A DNA stretch of 64,000 nt from Galeruca laticollis (lineage: Eukaryota; Arthropoda; Insecta; Coleoptera; Chrysomelidae): the NCBI GenBank assembly GCA_963921935.1, contig OY998176.1, positions 144,070,305 through 144,134,304 on the forward strand, given 5' to 3'. The number at the start of each line of letters is the position of its first letter. Within the stretch, counting starts at the first letter, position 1. Below are positions 35,090 to 46,224 of this stretch, one piece after another. The translations under genes and the position numbers were made by a program. Below the pieces are notes generated by a model. It ran no database searches and had not been told where the DNA came from. It saw only the letters and a program-made list of their open reading frames with translations.

Positions 35090-35800
35090 ACTAATGCACA
35101 AAACTATCTTGAAACAGAGAAGCATATATTTCAATTATTTAGGAGTGATCATTGGAAAAGATAGGAAAGAGCGAATGGGAGACGGGATATTAAAGGGAAA
35201 TCAAGTCTATGGTCAGAATCGAGCAATGTTGAAAAGAAGAACATTAAGAAAAATAAATATTTTTAAGACGATTTTATGACCAGTTGTCACCTATGCAATG
35301 GAAACTGATCTTAAAATATTAATGTGAAAAATAATGGTAATAATTCTAGAACCTGACTCTACAAGAGATGGAACAGTAAATCGCAAAAGTAATAAAGAAA
35401 TAGAGGATAAACTGGAAGACGAAAGCATTATAAGATTCATAAAAGCACAAAGATTACAATGGGCAGGACACATAATGAGCAGAAAATCATCAGAAATGAT
35501 CAATTATAGAGTGGATCCCGATCTGCTCTAGACAAAGAGGAAGGCCCAGAAAAAGATGGAAGGATGCGATAGAAGTAGATGTAAAGAGCATAGAAATACA
35601 TAATTGGAAATTGAAATGTAAAAACAGAGTAGAGTTGCAAAAGGTAACGAGAATAACAAAAACCCACAGCTAACAAAAAAAAATAGAGAAGAGAAATGCT
35701 CAATCTCAATAAATTGATCAAAAAGCAATGCATTAGCATTAGCTATAATCCACAAGGATTCAACGGGTTGATGATGATGACGACGAAGCCAACCATGACT
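35090..35800 (+). pseudogene. RTE-type LINE 3' end, degenerate
   Basis: Pieces read YFNYLGVIIGKDRKERMGDG and LKGNQVYGQNRAMLKRRTLR. 35334-35531 gives EDESIIRFIKAQRLQWAGHI, and after a frameshift RGRPRKRWKDAIEVDV…IHNWKLK. These are the C-terminal motifs of RTE-like reverse transcriptase ORFs. The element ends in GGTTGATGATGATGACGACG, the short-repeat 3' tail typical of RTE elements. Only the last part of the ORF is present. Confidence 0.7.
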
Positions 35801-35849
35801 GAAATTTATTACAAACAGCTGATAACGAGAAGGAACATAATATCTGAAA

Positions 35850-37232
35850 ATAAACGGTTTTAAAGATTAAAACTAACTTTTCCGCATCTGTGAGATGCCC
35901 TGAGTAATATTATGTCATAAAATTGTCACTTGTATACACTTCGGGGGATGTATCGTGCTAACAAACCGAAATTTCTCCAATAATAACCAAAAATGTAGTA
36001 TATCTGGATTTATAGGACCCGCTGTACTCGCTCTAGTCAGCTGAAAATCAATAGGGTACATTTGTGAGACGCCTGGAAAAATATCCAACTATAAAATTGG
36101 TCACTTCTATACACTCCGGAGGCTGTATCGTGCTAACAACCCGAAATTTCTCCAAAAAGGACCAAACATGTGGCACTTCAGCTACCATGGCGCCCGTTGT
36201 ACTAGCTCTGGTGAGGTAAAAATCAATAAGGTTCATCTATAAGATGCCCTGAAAAAGATTCAATCATAAAATTGGTCACTTGTATACACTCTGGTGGCTG
36301 TATCATGCTAACAAAATGAAAATTCTCCAAAAATTACAAAAATTTGGTACTTTAAGTATCATAGCACTCGTTGTACTGGCTTTAGTGAGCTGAATATAAA
36401 TGGAGTTTATCTTTGAGTTGCCCTGAATAATATCCAATCATAAAATTGGTCACTTCTATATACTCCGGAGGCTGTATCGTGCTACCAAACTGAAATGTTT
36501 CCGAAAATGACAAAAATGTCGTACTTAAAGTACTATAGCACCTGTTGTACTGGCTTTGGTGAGCTGAAAATCAATAGGGTTCATCTATGAGATATCCTGA
36601 ATAATATTCAATCATAAAATTAGTGACTTGCTGCACTCCGAAGGCTGTATCCTGCTAGCAAACTTAAATTTCTCAAAAAATGATAAAAATGTCGTACTTC
36701 AAGTACCATATTACCCGTTGTACTGGCTCTGATGAGCTGAAAATGAATAGGGTTCATCTGTGAGATGTTCTGAACAATACTCAATCATAAAATTGGTGAC
36801 TTGTTGCACTCCGGAGGCTGTATCGTACTGACAAGAAATGTAACGAAAGGTGGCCGACGACGACATACACTATAGTGATTAATTCGTTATCCAAGTGTCT
36901 GGCTGACCACTGTATGTCGAGACCATAGTGGAAAAAGGAGAAGAGGATGACGAGTGACAGATGGATTTTTGGCGGCAGTTGGTTGATTAAGATCGATTGT
37001 ATTGGTTATGTGAAAATTGAAATAAAATTCATTATTCAGTTATTAATCATTTTTAATTTATTAATTTGCACTACCCACAACACACAGGATTTGTTTTCTA
37101 AAAACCGTTTTTTTCGTGTTGTTCTTGATGAAAAACGTAAAAGTAACTCAATTTTTTTTTCAAAATTCCAACTTTTTTGGGGGTGAACCAATACTTTTTT
37201 CGCATATTAGATAGGTTGGGCCGAAAAGTAAT
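35850..37232 (+). mobile_element. IS630-type element, 5'-truncated copy with satellite array
   Basis: It starts within the last codons of the transposase gene (ACGGTTTTAAAGATTAA…CTTTTCCGCA, compare 43384-43410). It continues with six units of about 174 bp and ends in the same 3' region as the copy at 44720 (CGCATATTAGATAGG…GAAAAGTAA). Inserted TA-rich and unique bases at 36870-37080 are absent from the other copy. Confidence 0.75.
35870..36840 (+). repeat. Satellite array 1, six units of 173-175 bp
   Basis: The landmark TATCGTGCTAAC or variants recur at 35951, 36126, 36301, 36475, 36648 and 36821. Each unit also carries ATCATAAAATTGGT, CTCCGGAGGCTG, GTACTTCAAGTACCATAGCA and CGTTGTACTGGCT. 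The internal GTACTT(C/A)AAGTAC is itself palindromic. Confidence 0.9.
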
Positions 37233-38371
37233 AAAATCAAATTAAATTATTTCGTTGTGGTGAAAAACGTTAAAACAGATCATTATCGTCAGTGGTCCTA
37301 CAGCCTGGTGTGAACCCTGACCGTTCCTAGGAGAACTGTATAAATCCACCATTTTTTACTAAACATCTGTCAAAAAGGTTAATGTAATCAATTTGATCAA
37401 TCCCAGTATAAATTTAATTGGAAGAATCAATAACCAAAGCTCTAAGTATTGTATTAAAACATGTCCATGACAGTTACCTCTTACCTCATAAAATGAAGCA
37501 ATATTGTAAATAAATGTATCTTGAAAATTATCTGTAGCTTGATACAAACCATCCTCTAACATTCTTATTGTACCTATTTATTTTTCTACCGCTGATGATA
37601 CAGCACGTGTTGTAGTAGAATTCATTTGATGAATCATCAAGTAAGTTACTGGGACTGTAGGATATGCAGCATGAACCTTTTTTTGTTTGTTTAAATTGAA
37701 ATAGTTTGCCATGCATATCAAATAAGTATGATCATTTCTGTAGATAATAATATAAACTTTCTTTTTCCTCAATTTACTTGTGTGACATAAAACAATATAT
37801 TTACATAACTGTTTTTCTACTAAAATGACTGGACTAATTTAGGGAAGTCTAGCCAAATTTGATTCTAAGTTCTTTATCTAATGTTTTCGCTTCAGTTTGT
37901 GTAGAAACAAATTTGGCCTTCTAGGTACTCTAGTAGATACAGGCTATTTTTTGAATACATTCATGTATAAAATTGTTTTTATTGTAAATATTATGTAAGA
38001 CCTAATGCGTTAGAATTGGATAGAACGCCCACTATTTTAATGTTAATGAGGGTACAATGACGAACATCCAATTCTTCATTTTAAGTAACATTTGAATTCA
38101 ATTGTTTCACTTAATTAAACAAATAAATATTTCAAAATGTATTGACACAAATTTGGTTTAAGGCTATTCAAGTCAAAATTAGAAATACTCTTATAACGTC
38201 TGCAATTCTATAAATAACTTTTACATTAAACTTATGGTTTACAAAAAAAGTTCTCGAATAACCAAAGTGGCTAAGAAAATTTTGAACTAAAGTATATCCC
38301 AATGGAGTTGATAGCACGGATCGGGGGTTCGGACCATAAAATAGTCGTAAACCATAGGCGAGACGGAACTA
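37233..38371. other. Intron 3 sequence, no gene supported
   Basis: Overlapping short minus-strand ORFs lie at 37359-37772 without motifs I recognise. The 38266-38335 stretch resembles a tRNA-type A box (TGGCTAAGAA) and B box (GGTTCGGACC), but too weakly to call a SINE. Confidence 0.4.
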
Positions 38372-38659
38372 CACAGAAAAAAAGAAAGTATTGAATCAAA
38401 CAAAATATATTTCAGTCAAACAAATTTGTTGTTTCAATATGGCGAAATAAACCTATCACTTAAAAGAAATCGCTAGTTTATTTGGATTCCAAGACCAATA
38501 TTTGTTTGATACAAGAAAATATTAGATGATGTCAATTGTTATATCGAGGCCTCTTAGTGTGTCACAAAGGCGTAACTACAACATTAGTGATTTTGAGTTA
38601 GGTTGACCAACATAAGTCAAAAAGTGGTATCTATTTCGTGACACAACAGCGGAACTCAT

Positions 38660-38684
38660 ATATATATATATATATATATATATA
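38660..38684. repeat. (TA)n tract next to Penelope-like sequence
   Basis: About twelve TA dinucleotides immediately precede the first 200-bp direct repeat. Confidence 0.9.
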
Positions 38685-38885
38685 AACAACGAATAGATCA
38701 GTGGGTATTGCACGCAAATAGAAGAAGGGGCTACTGAAAAGAGTGGTAACCGCAGACATGCATGTTTCTGGCCCATTAGCTGTCATCGGTACGGTACAAC
38801 CAAGAAAAGATGTGAAACATGGGAGCAAGGGTGTTGAATGAAACATGAGGAAATATAACAGAATTCAGCAGGATAGTCAAACACA
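38684..38885 (+). repeat. 200-bp direct repeat, copy 1 (Penelope pseudo-LTR candidate)
   Basis: TAAACAACGAATAGATCAGT onward through CAGCAGGATAGTCAAACA is repeated almost exactly at 39036-39238, with a 355-bp period. Penelope-like elements often have such terminal tandem repeats ('pseudo-LTRs'). Confidence 0.85.
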
Positions 38886-39035
38886 ACATTTGTGTCAGTA
38901 ATATTAGAAGATCTCGAATATTCGAGACAACAACCAACATAGACACGGAGGTGCATATAACACACCCGTCTGAAACTTCCGACCCAGATTAATGAAATAA
39001 CAACAAGATGTACGAATAGTGCGTGACATATGAAC

Positions 39036-39238
39036 AATAAACAACGAATAGATCAGTGGGTATTGCACGCAAATAGAAGAAGGGGCTACTGAAAAGAGTG
39101 GTAACCGCAGACATGCATGTTTCTGGCCCATTAGCTGTCATCGGTACGGTACAACCAAGAAAAGATGTGAAACATGGGAGCAAGGGTGTTGAATGAAACA
39201 TGAGGAAATATAACAGAATTCAGCAGGATAGTCAAACA
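39036..39238 (+). repeat. 200-bp direct repeat, copy 2
   Basis: This is the second copy of 38684-38885. It joins the RT coding region (minus strand) at about 39236. Confidence 0.85.
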
Positions 39239-40330
39239 TGTACATTATTAACTCTTTGAATTTTTAAATCAAGAACATTGATTGAGCTATTTTCTTCAAT
39301 TTCTAATGTGACTTTAATTTTTGGGTGTAAATTATTGATGTGGTTGAAAAATACATCTAATTGTCGTGCACTACCCATAAAACAAGCTAATATGTCATCT
39401 ACATATCTATACCAAAATAAAATATTTTTCGAAATACTACTTTCAAAGATATTTCTTTCTAAATTGTCCATAAAAACGTTTGCTAAAATAGGTGATATAG
39501 GGCTTCCTATTGGTAAACCTTCATTTTGAATATATATCTTATTGTCAAAAGTGAAACAATTCTGATTAATGCATACATCAATTAAATTAAGTATATCTGA
39601 TATTATTCCTGGATTAATATTTTTATCTTCTAGTAATATTCTTACAAGTATTAGACACTCTTTAGGAGGAATTTTAGTGAACATATTAGTTACATCGAAC
39701 GAAATGAGTTTATAGTTATCTTGCAAGTGGATTGCTTTCACCTTTTTGATTAGTTCTATTGAATTTCTAATTGAGTACTGAGATTCATATCCGTAACTAT
39801 TGAGTATATTGTTAAGCCTTTTTGCCAATATATTATTAGGAGCATTAACATAAGAATCTACAGGTCTAATTGGTTTCGTTATTTTATGTAATTTAACGGT
39901 TCCATATAATTGTGGACAATGAGGATTCTTATGTATGATAGACCTCTTTTCGTAATCACTTTAAAGATAATTTGAATTATTAACAATATCCCTTACATTA
40001 TTAGAAAACTTTTTTGTTGGGTCTGCTTTAAGAACTTTTACATCGCTCGATTCTATAAAGTTATATATTTTGGAATTGTAATTTTCAGTCGTCAAAATTA
40101 CAGTTGTGTTCCCCTTATCAGATTTTGTAACTGTTAGGTTATTATCTTCTATCTTCTTTTTTATTGCATTTAAAACTGTAATGTCATTTTTTGTTTGACA
40201 TTTAACTTTTGAAGGTTCAATATTTTTGATTCAATTGGCAATTTTTAATTTCTCATAAAGAAAATTATTTGAATTAGATTTTAAAGCTATTTCTGACTCT
40301 GAGAGATTAATACAATTAGACAAATAGCAA
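39232..40330 (-). pseudogene. Penelope-like reverse transcriptase part, inverted
   Basis: On the minus strand from about 40330: VTKSDKGNTTVILTTENYNS (N-terminal PLE motif), CPQLYGTVKLHKITKPIRPV, LISFDVTNMFTKIPP (RT motif A), EGLPIGSPISPILANVFMD, and WYRYVDDILACF (YVDD catalytic motif). It stops at VLDLKIQRVNNVHV. One stop near 39960 and another near 40235 break the frame. The protein ends abruptly at the 200-bp repeat. Its C-terminal GIY-YIG endonuclease is found on the opposite strand at 40331-40920, so the element was inverted internally. Confidence 0.8.
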
Positions 40331-40920
40331 CATCCAACGGTTATCCATTAGATATGATAAATAAGCTAATTAGTAAAAAAGACGAAAAAGTGGCATTACA
40401 ACTAATATTTCCTAAACAAGCTGATGAAATAAAAACTTATAAAACCATCACATATGCAGGAAATATTTCTAATAACATTTCAAATATAATATCTTCAGCA
40501 ACGAATACAACAATTTCTTTGAAAACAGAAAGTAACGTTAGTACAAAATTGTTAAATGTAAAAACAAAAATACCACTATTAAAGAAGTCAGGTATATATA
40601 AACTCAAATGTCCAGAATGTAATGCTGTCTATTTGGGTCAGACCCTTAGGAATCTTGAAATCCGATACAGTGAACACTTACGAGCATACAGATTAAAACA
40701 ACCAGATAAATCCCACTACGCAAAACATCTACTTGACACCAATTATTCATTGACACCTAACACAAAATTAGAAGTGCTGCATATTTGTGAAAAGAAACAA
40801 GAACTGGATTTCCTTGAAGAATTGGAAATTAGAAGACATTTAAGAAACCCACAATATGAAGTTGTCAATGAACCGTTAAATCTAGGGAGTTCTCCACTAA
40901 TAAACTGTCTTCTTAAGTGA
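40331..40920 (+). pseudogene. Penelope-like GIY-YIG endonuclease part
   Basis: It begins TSNGYPLDMINKLISKKDEK, the stretch that normally follows the RT. It then has SGIYKLKCPECNAVYLGQT, the GIY-YIG endonuclease signature (GIY…VYLGQT), RYSEHLRAYR and SHYAKHLLD. The reading frame from 40354 is open for 188 codons to TGA at 40918. In an intact element this would be fused to the RT. Here the two halves are head to head, a structure consistent with twin-primed insertion. Downstream to about 41200 is presumably its 3' UTR. Confidence 0.8.
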
Positions 40921-42031
40921 TAATTGTAAAGATCAGCAGATATAGTTTTCCTGGTTTTCTATATCATTGCACAGTTATTAATTGGAAAAATGATATCCAG
41001 GATATCACCATAGGGCTAATAATATCTAAGCTTCAATACTTGTAATGTCACATCTTCTTTTTTCTATAAACATATATTAAGTCAATCACAAGTTAGGTCA
41101 CTTCTTGGTCTAGCCAAAAATAACTACTAAACATCAGGTAGGCATCAAATGAAATGTAACTTCTGTCATTCTGACGATGATATTGATTTATCGAAACAAT
41201 TGTCAATTTTTTAGAATTTTCAATAACTTTTATTATATTGTGGAATTAATTAGAAACCGTGAGTTTCATTTAAAACACTAATATGAGCAGATTCCACGAA
41301 GTAAGGGTCGAGACAGTTAATTTCATTAAATAAAATTTAGTTATTTCTGTTTCTCTCATAATCAATGATGTGTAGATACGCTTCTGTGACACTAAGTCCT
41401 CGATATGTCGTCCATTTAATTCTTCGGGTTTATTTGATGCAAGAATGATTTCACTTTCGTCTGAGAATGTATTCCACCATCGAAGCAAATAAACAATTTT
41501 ATGTGTTCAAGAATATTAAATACTCAAATGAAACAAATATTTATTTGAATTTTAAAATACATATTGTTTGGTTAAATACCAGACTGTTAAAATGAAAAAA
41601 TTATTATTGATTTTGTTCAAATATTCATTTAATTTCCGAATCCGTAGTATTGAATCAAGAATATCGCTATTTGAAAGAAATATATAATTAGGAATTGATT
41701 TAAAATTATACTTGACTGATCAGTGTGAGTGAGTATATTGTTTGATTCAAAAACATGCCCGCTGAAATGAAGAAAAATATTTTTGTGATATTGTTTCTAC
41801 AATTCGTATAACTAAAATATCTCGATAAATATCTTCACATGCTACTGCCTATTGATGTTCCCAAATTTCAGTAGTTTGTGATTTCATTATACATGACAAA
41901 AGATGGAAATGCAGTAGAACGTTTCATTTGGTATTGTCTATATAAGTTTTTTCCAGGTATATAGAAAGCTTTACAAAATATCCCGCAGATATTTTGTTAT
42001 ACTATATTCAAACATTCCTTTTTTTTCTGTG
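40921..42031. other. Penelope 3' UTR and right part of the TIR-bounded region
   Basis: No gene is supported. The first few hundred bases are the likely 3' UTR of the Penelope fragment. The rest, from about 41490, is AT-rich with TTTGATTCAA words like those near 38400. Confidence 0.4.
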
Positions 42032-42163
42032 TATCTGCCCCGTAACCTATACAGGTACCACCCAATTTCCTGTTAATATTTAAATCTAACTACCTGTGTA
42101 GAATAAAATTTGAAGTAGTTAGTATTCGACAACTAGCAAGTAACGTCTGTTCGTCTAATTAAG

Positions 42164-43440
42164 ATGGCTTCAAGTTCAAATTTTTCTCCAATTCCTATTC
42201 AACAAGTTAGCAAAAGAGCATATTCTTTGCGGGAAAAAACATTAATCCTGAACGTTCATGATGCTCTTGTGCACCAAAACCGCACAAGTTCTGTTCGCGA
42301 CATAATTACGAACTCTGCCAATATGAAAGGGGTAGGAGAATCAACGATTTATAGATTTTTACGTGAGAGAAAATTCCGGAACCTCGGGGAACCTATCCTC
42401 ACCCGGGAAAGAAACCATTAGAAATTGACGACGATATCAAAAACAGTGTACGTAGAATAGTGCATGGAATGTATTTCGCAAAAGAAATACCAACATTGGA
42501 CAAGATTGTGCAAGCCGCCCAGAATTACGAAAATCTGCCACAACTATCAAGAACTAGAGTATGGAGAATTCTTCATGGAATGAACTTCCGGTGGGAAAAA
42601 CAGAACAGAAAATCTTTTCTTATTGATAGGCCGGATATTGTCTGCTGGAGACGCGAATACTTAAGGTCAATCCGACAATATCGCAACGAATGTAAGAATA
42701 TTTTCTATTTGGATGAAACCTGGCTAAATGAAGGACACCATATCGAAAGTCTGGCAAGATACAAATATACTGAATTCCCGACAAGTTGTCATGGAGGGTT
42801 GGTCAACAGGATTAAGACTACCGTCTGTAAAGTGACGCAGGTTTAATATAATCCATATAGGCTGTGAAAACGGATTTTTGGATGAAGGATTATTTTAATT
42901 TCAACCAAAGACTACCACGAAGAAATGACGGCTGACGTTTTTGAGGAATATTTCCAACAAATGATCGAATACATTCCCCAGAATTCAGTTATTGTAATGG
43001 ATAACGCCAGCTATCATTCTCGATTAGTAGAAAAGCTTCCCACAAGCTCATGGAAAAAAGCCGCGATAATTAAGTGGTTGCAGTGTAAAGCCTTAAATTT
43101 CGATGATACAATGGTGAAAAACGAACTTTTGCAAATTGTTAGACAGCGTAAGGCAGAGTTTAAAAAATTTGTAATCGATGAGATGGCAAAAAATAGAGGT
43201 ATTATTGTACATCGCTTACCCCCTCACCATTGTGAGTTGAACCCAATAGAGCTTATATGGGCACAAGTCAAAGGTTATGTTGCCAGGAACAACAAAACTT
43301 TTAAACTTCAAGAAGTACGGCAACTTTTGATGGATTCATTGGCGAATGCGACTATCGAAAACTGGCAAAGCGCCATAAAATATACGGTTTTAAAGATTAA
43401 CTTTTCCGCATATGTGGCTCTGAACAATATTCTATCATAA
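42164..43440 (+). pseudogene. IS630/Tc1-mariner-type transposase, DD82E-like ('Sailor' candidate)
   Basis: From ATG 42164: an N-terminal helix-turn-helix (LREKTLILNVHDALV…GESTIYRFLRERKF). A frameshift near 42400 leads to 42460-42846 with SRTRVWRILHGMNFRWEK and NIFYLDETWLNEGH (first D). A second break near 42840 leads to 42925-43440 with VIVMDNASYHS (second D) and PHHCELNPIELIWAQVKGY (E). About 82 residues separate the second D and the E, much more than in Tc1 (34) or pogo-type elements. This matches the DD82E group I know as Sailor. The ORF's final codons (ALNNILS then TAA 43438-43440) overlap the first unit of the downstream satellite. Two frameshifts make the copy inactive. Confidence 0.78.
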
Positions 43441-44520
43441 AATTGTTACTTGTATACACTTCGGGGGATGTATCGTTCTAACAAGCCGAAATTTCTCCAA
43501 TAATAACCAAAAATGTAGTATATTTGGATTTATATGACCCGCTGTACTTACTCTAGTCAACTGAAAATCAATAGCGTACATCTGTTAGACACCTTGAACA
43601 ATAGTCAATCATAAAATTCAATCGTATACTCTCTGGAGGCTGTATCGTGCTAACAAACTGAAAATTCTCCTAAAATGACAAAAATTTGGTACTTCAAGTA
43701 CCATAGCACCCGTTGTACTGGCTTTAGTGAGCTGAATATCAATAGGATTCATCTTTCAGACGCTCTGAATAATATCCAATCATGAAATTGGTCACTTGTA
43801 TATACTCCGGAAGCTGTATCGAGCTAACAAACTGAAACTTCTCCAAAAATGATAAAAATATCGTACTTAAAGTACTGTAGCACCTGTTGTATTGGCTCTT
43901 GTGACCTGAAAAGCAATAGGGTTCATCTGTGAGATATTCTGTATAATGTTCAGTCATAAAATTGGTGACTTGTTGAACTGCGGAGGCTGTATCGTGCTAA
44001 CAAACTGAAATTTCTCCTAAAATGACATAAATTTGGTACTTCAAGTACCATAGCACTCGTTGTACTGGCATTAGTGAGCTGAATATCAATAGGGTTCATA
44101 TTTGAGACGCTCTGAATAATATCCAATCATAAAATTGGTCGCTTGTATATACGCCGGAGGATGTATCGAGCTAACAAACTGAAACTTCTCCAAAAATGAC
44201 AAAAATATCGTACTTAAAGTACTGTAGCACCTGTTGTATTGGCTCTGGTGAGCTGAAAATCAATGGGGTTCATCTGTGAGATATTCTATATAATATTCAA
44301 TCATAAAATTGGTGACTTGTTGAACTCTGGAGGCTGTATGGTGCTAAGAAACTGAAATTTCTCAAAAAATGACAAAATGTCGTACTTCAAGTACCATAGC
44401 ACCCGTTGTACTGGCTCTGGTGACCTGAAAATCAATATAGTTCATCTGTGACATGTCCTTAACAATATTCAATCATAAAATTGGTGACTTATTTCACTCC
44501 GGAGGCTGTATCGTGCTAAC
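43400..44520 (+). repeat. Satellite array 2, seven units of 172-174 bp
   Basis: The TATCGTGCTAAC landmark or variants lie at 43471, 43643, 43817, 43990, 44164, 44337 and 44509. Consensus blocks are the same as in array 1. The first unit contains the last 40 or so bases and the stop codon of the transposase gene. Confidence 0.92.
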
Positions 44521-44741
44521 AAGACATGTAAGAAAAAGTAGCCGACGACAACGACGACGACATACACACAGGATTTTTTTTCTAAAAAAAAATTCGTCTT
44601 ATCGTGTTGTTGTTGATGGAAAACGTAAAAATAACTCAAAAAAAATTTCAAAATTCCAACTTTTTTGGGGTAAACCAATACTTTTCTCGCATATTAGATA
44701 GGCTGGGCGGAAAAGTAACATGTTATAGCTGAGGAGAGGAA

Positions 44742-44852
44742 AATGTGGAATCTTGACGACTTAATCGACGAAACTAAAGAGATCGAACCGTTAATTATTA
44801 ACTTAGGACAAGACGATTCTTCAGATTTTTCTGATGAAGAATTTAGTTAATA
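44742..44852 (+). CDS. Acidic 36-codon ORF, uncertain
   Basis: MWNLDDLIDETKEIEPLIIN then LGQDDSSDFSDEEFS and a stop. It lies just after the IS630-type element and 490 bp before SMIM14 exon 4. The acidic SD/E-rich tail resembles C-terminal ends of transposon accessory proteins, but I do not recognise it. It may be a chance ORF. Confidence 0.2.
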
Positions 44853-45341
44853 ATGCTGTATATATTATAGTTATAGTAATGTTCATCTGCAATTATTTGT
44901 TATATTTTTTTTATTTTTTACAAGAATATGTGTGTGAATACTTTGTATTTTCATCATAATATTAATTATAATAAACGTTAAGCAAAAATCATAAATAACC
45001 CTGTTCTAGGGTTATGGACCGTTTGATTACCTGCGTATGCTTTCATTTGCATTTTATTACCTATTATTTGACCGATTACCGGGTGGCCTGGTCACAATTT
45101 CTTTCTTCTTAGTCTAGATACATTGTAAAACATAAATAAGAGATAACATTTTTTGAGACACCTGACCTCCGTTTATTATAGGCGCTCTGTGCTATCAACT
45201 ACTTTGAAACGAACTTTAATGTAATAAATTTAGCAACATGGTAAATATGTTTTATGGCAAATAGTTCAATTCTTTAGATAGTTGACAGTAATGTACACTT
45301 ATCTAAATAACATTCAAATTCACTTGATACTTATTTTGCAG
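44853..45341. other. End of SMIM14 intron 3
   Basis: No gene or repeat is recognised. It ends in the acceptor used by exon 4. Confidence 0.5.
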
Positions 45342-45380
45342 GATTTTAACGGTTCTCCACCCAGTTCATCAACACAATAA
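45342..45380 (+). CDS. SMIM14: SMIM14 homologue, terminal coding exon 4
   Basis: Acceptor TTATTTTGCAG ends at 45341. The exon reads DFNGSPPSSSTQ and stops with TAA at 45378-45380. This resembles the short proline-containing C-terminus of vertebrate SMIM14 (…NGQDPPAPPVD). Joining the four exons gives 309 nt, i.e. 102 residues plus stop, against 99 residues in human. Exons 1-3 fix the frame independently, so the fit in phase and length is informative. It is short, so it is slightly less secure than exons 1-3. Confidence 0.75.
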   Translation, partial: DFNGSPPSSSTQ

Positions 45381-46224
45381 CGGAAATCTTGTGATTATGA
45401 AGTTTAGATGAAAGTTTCCTTATTTCTACCTGGTCATAGTTTCTGGTCACATCTGTTACATTTGTTTTATCTTTTAAAATTTTAATTATTTAGAAATCAT
45501 ATTTTAAAAATATCTGTTAACATTTAGACATTTTTCGTTTTTACCTGTACACTATTAGAATTTTTGTCTCAATCGCATTTTAAATGCAAATCTTATATTC
45601 TTTTGGCTATAAAAAAGTTGATCATTATGTAAACTAGTGATATTAAAAGATATCAGATTATAAGAAGCTACAATACACGTTTACACGAAAGTGTCTTGAT
45701 GAATATTTTAGTATTAATAATAATTTGAGCATAAATTATTGAATTTTTGGCTTTACAAACATTTATAATATTATATAATTATATTTACTCTATTTAAAAG
45801 AATGTCCGTGCAATCTTTAAATATTATTTAATTACAATAAAACATGAAATGTTTTATCAGCATTTAATATCTTAACATATTTCAATTATTATTATCTATA
45901 TGTAAATATATAGTATACTTTTTCAGGTGTACATATGTTTTGAGAATCTTATAAAATGTATTTTAGTACTTGCATGTTGTTTTATTTGACTTCAGTTCGG
46001 TTATTATATCATAACAGTAAGAAGAGGTATGTAAAACAAGATCTCTTTGAAAACCCAAAAATTATCTAGTTTTTAATGAAATTGTGAAATAATTGTCCTC
46101 CAAGATATTAAAGAATAAACTCTAGTCATTAAATTTTCACATACACTTGTATTCATCAACTGATAACAAGCATTTAGAAATCAATAAAACTGGATTGTAT
46201 TTGGAAGCATGAATAATTATTAAA
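45381..46224 (+). other. SMIM14 3' UTR region with candidate poly(A) signals
   Basis: This AT-rich sequence follows the SMIM14 stop codon and has no coding potential. AATAAA hexamers occur at 45836-45841, 46114-46119 and 46183-46188 and are candidate polyadenylation signals. The region ends where LINE ORF1-like sequence begins at about 46225. Which signal is used cannot be told from sequence. Confidence 0.45.

Larger units (their letters stand above)
38372..42031. mobile_element. TIR-bounded region, host of a Penelope insertion
   Basis: CACAGAAAAAAAG at 38372 and its complement CTTTTTTTTCTGTG ending at 42031 are flanked by TA on both sides. Subterminal zones share TTGAATCAAACAAA-like words in inverted order. 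The interior is a rearranged Penelope-like element (38.7-41.2 kb), which probably inserted later. The superfamily is not determined. Confidence 0.4.
42164..44720 (+). mobile_element. IS630-type element with internal satellite array (main copy)
   Basis: The transposase gene is followed directly by seven 172-174 bp units (to about 44520) and a 3' region (44521-44720) shared with the copy ending at 37232. The common right end is GGCTGGGCGGAAAAGTAA. I could not find the matching left TIR upstream of 42164, so the 5' border is only the ATG. Confidence 0.75.

Noticed and set aside
36048..36236. Short ORFs inside the satellite units (also 43739-43957)
   Set aside because: They are repeat-derived antisense frames without conservation of coding.
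37359..37772. Overlapping minus-strand ORFs
   Set aside because: I considered a MULE/FLYWCH fragment, but no zinc or catalytic motif is convincing.
38266..38335. tRNA-derived SINE with A and B boxes
   Set aside because: The B box carries an extra mismatch and there is no tail or second copy. The evidence is too weak.
35870..44520. CRISPR-like arrays
   Set aside because: The periodic repeats are contiguous 174-bp satellite units without spacers, inside a eukaryotic transposon.
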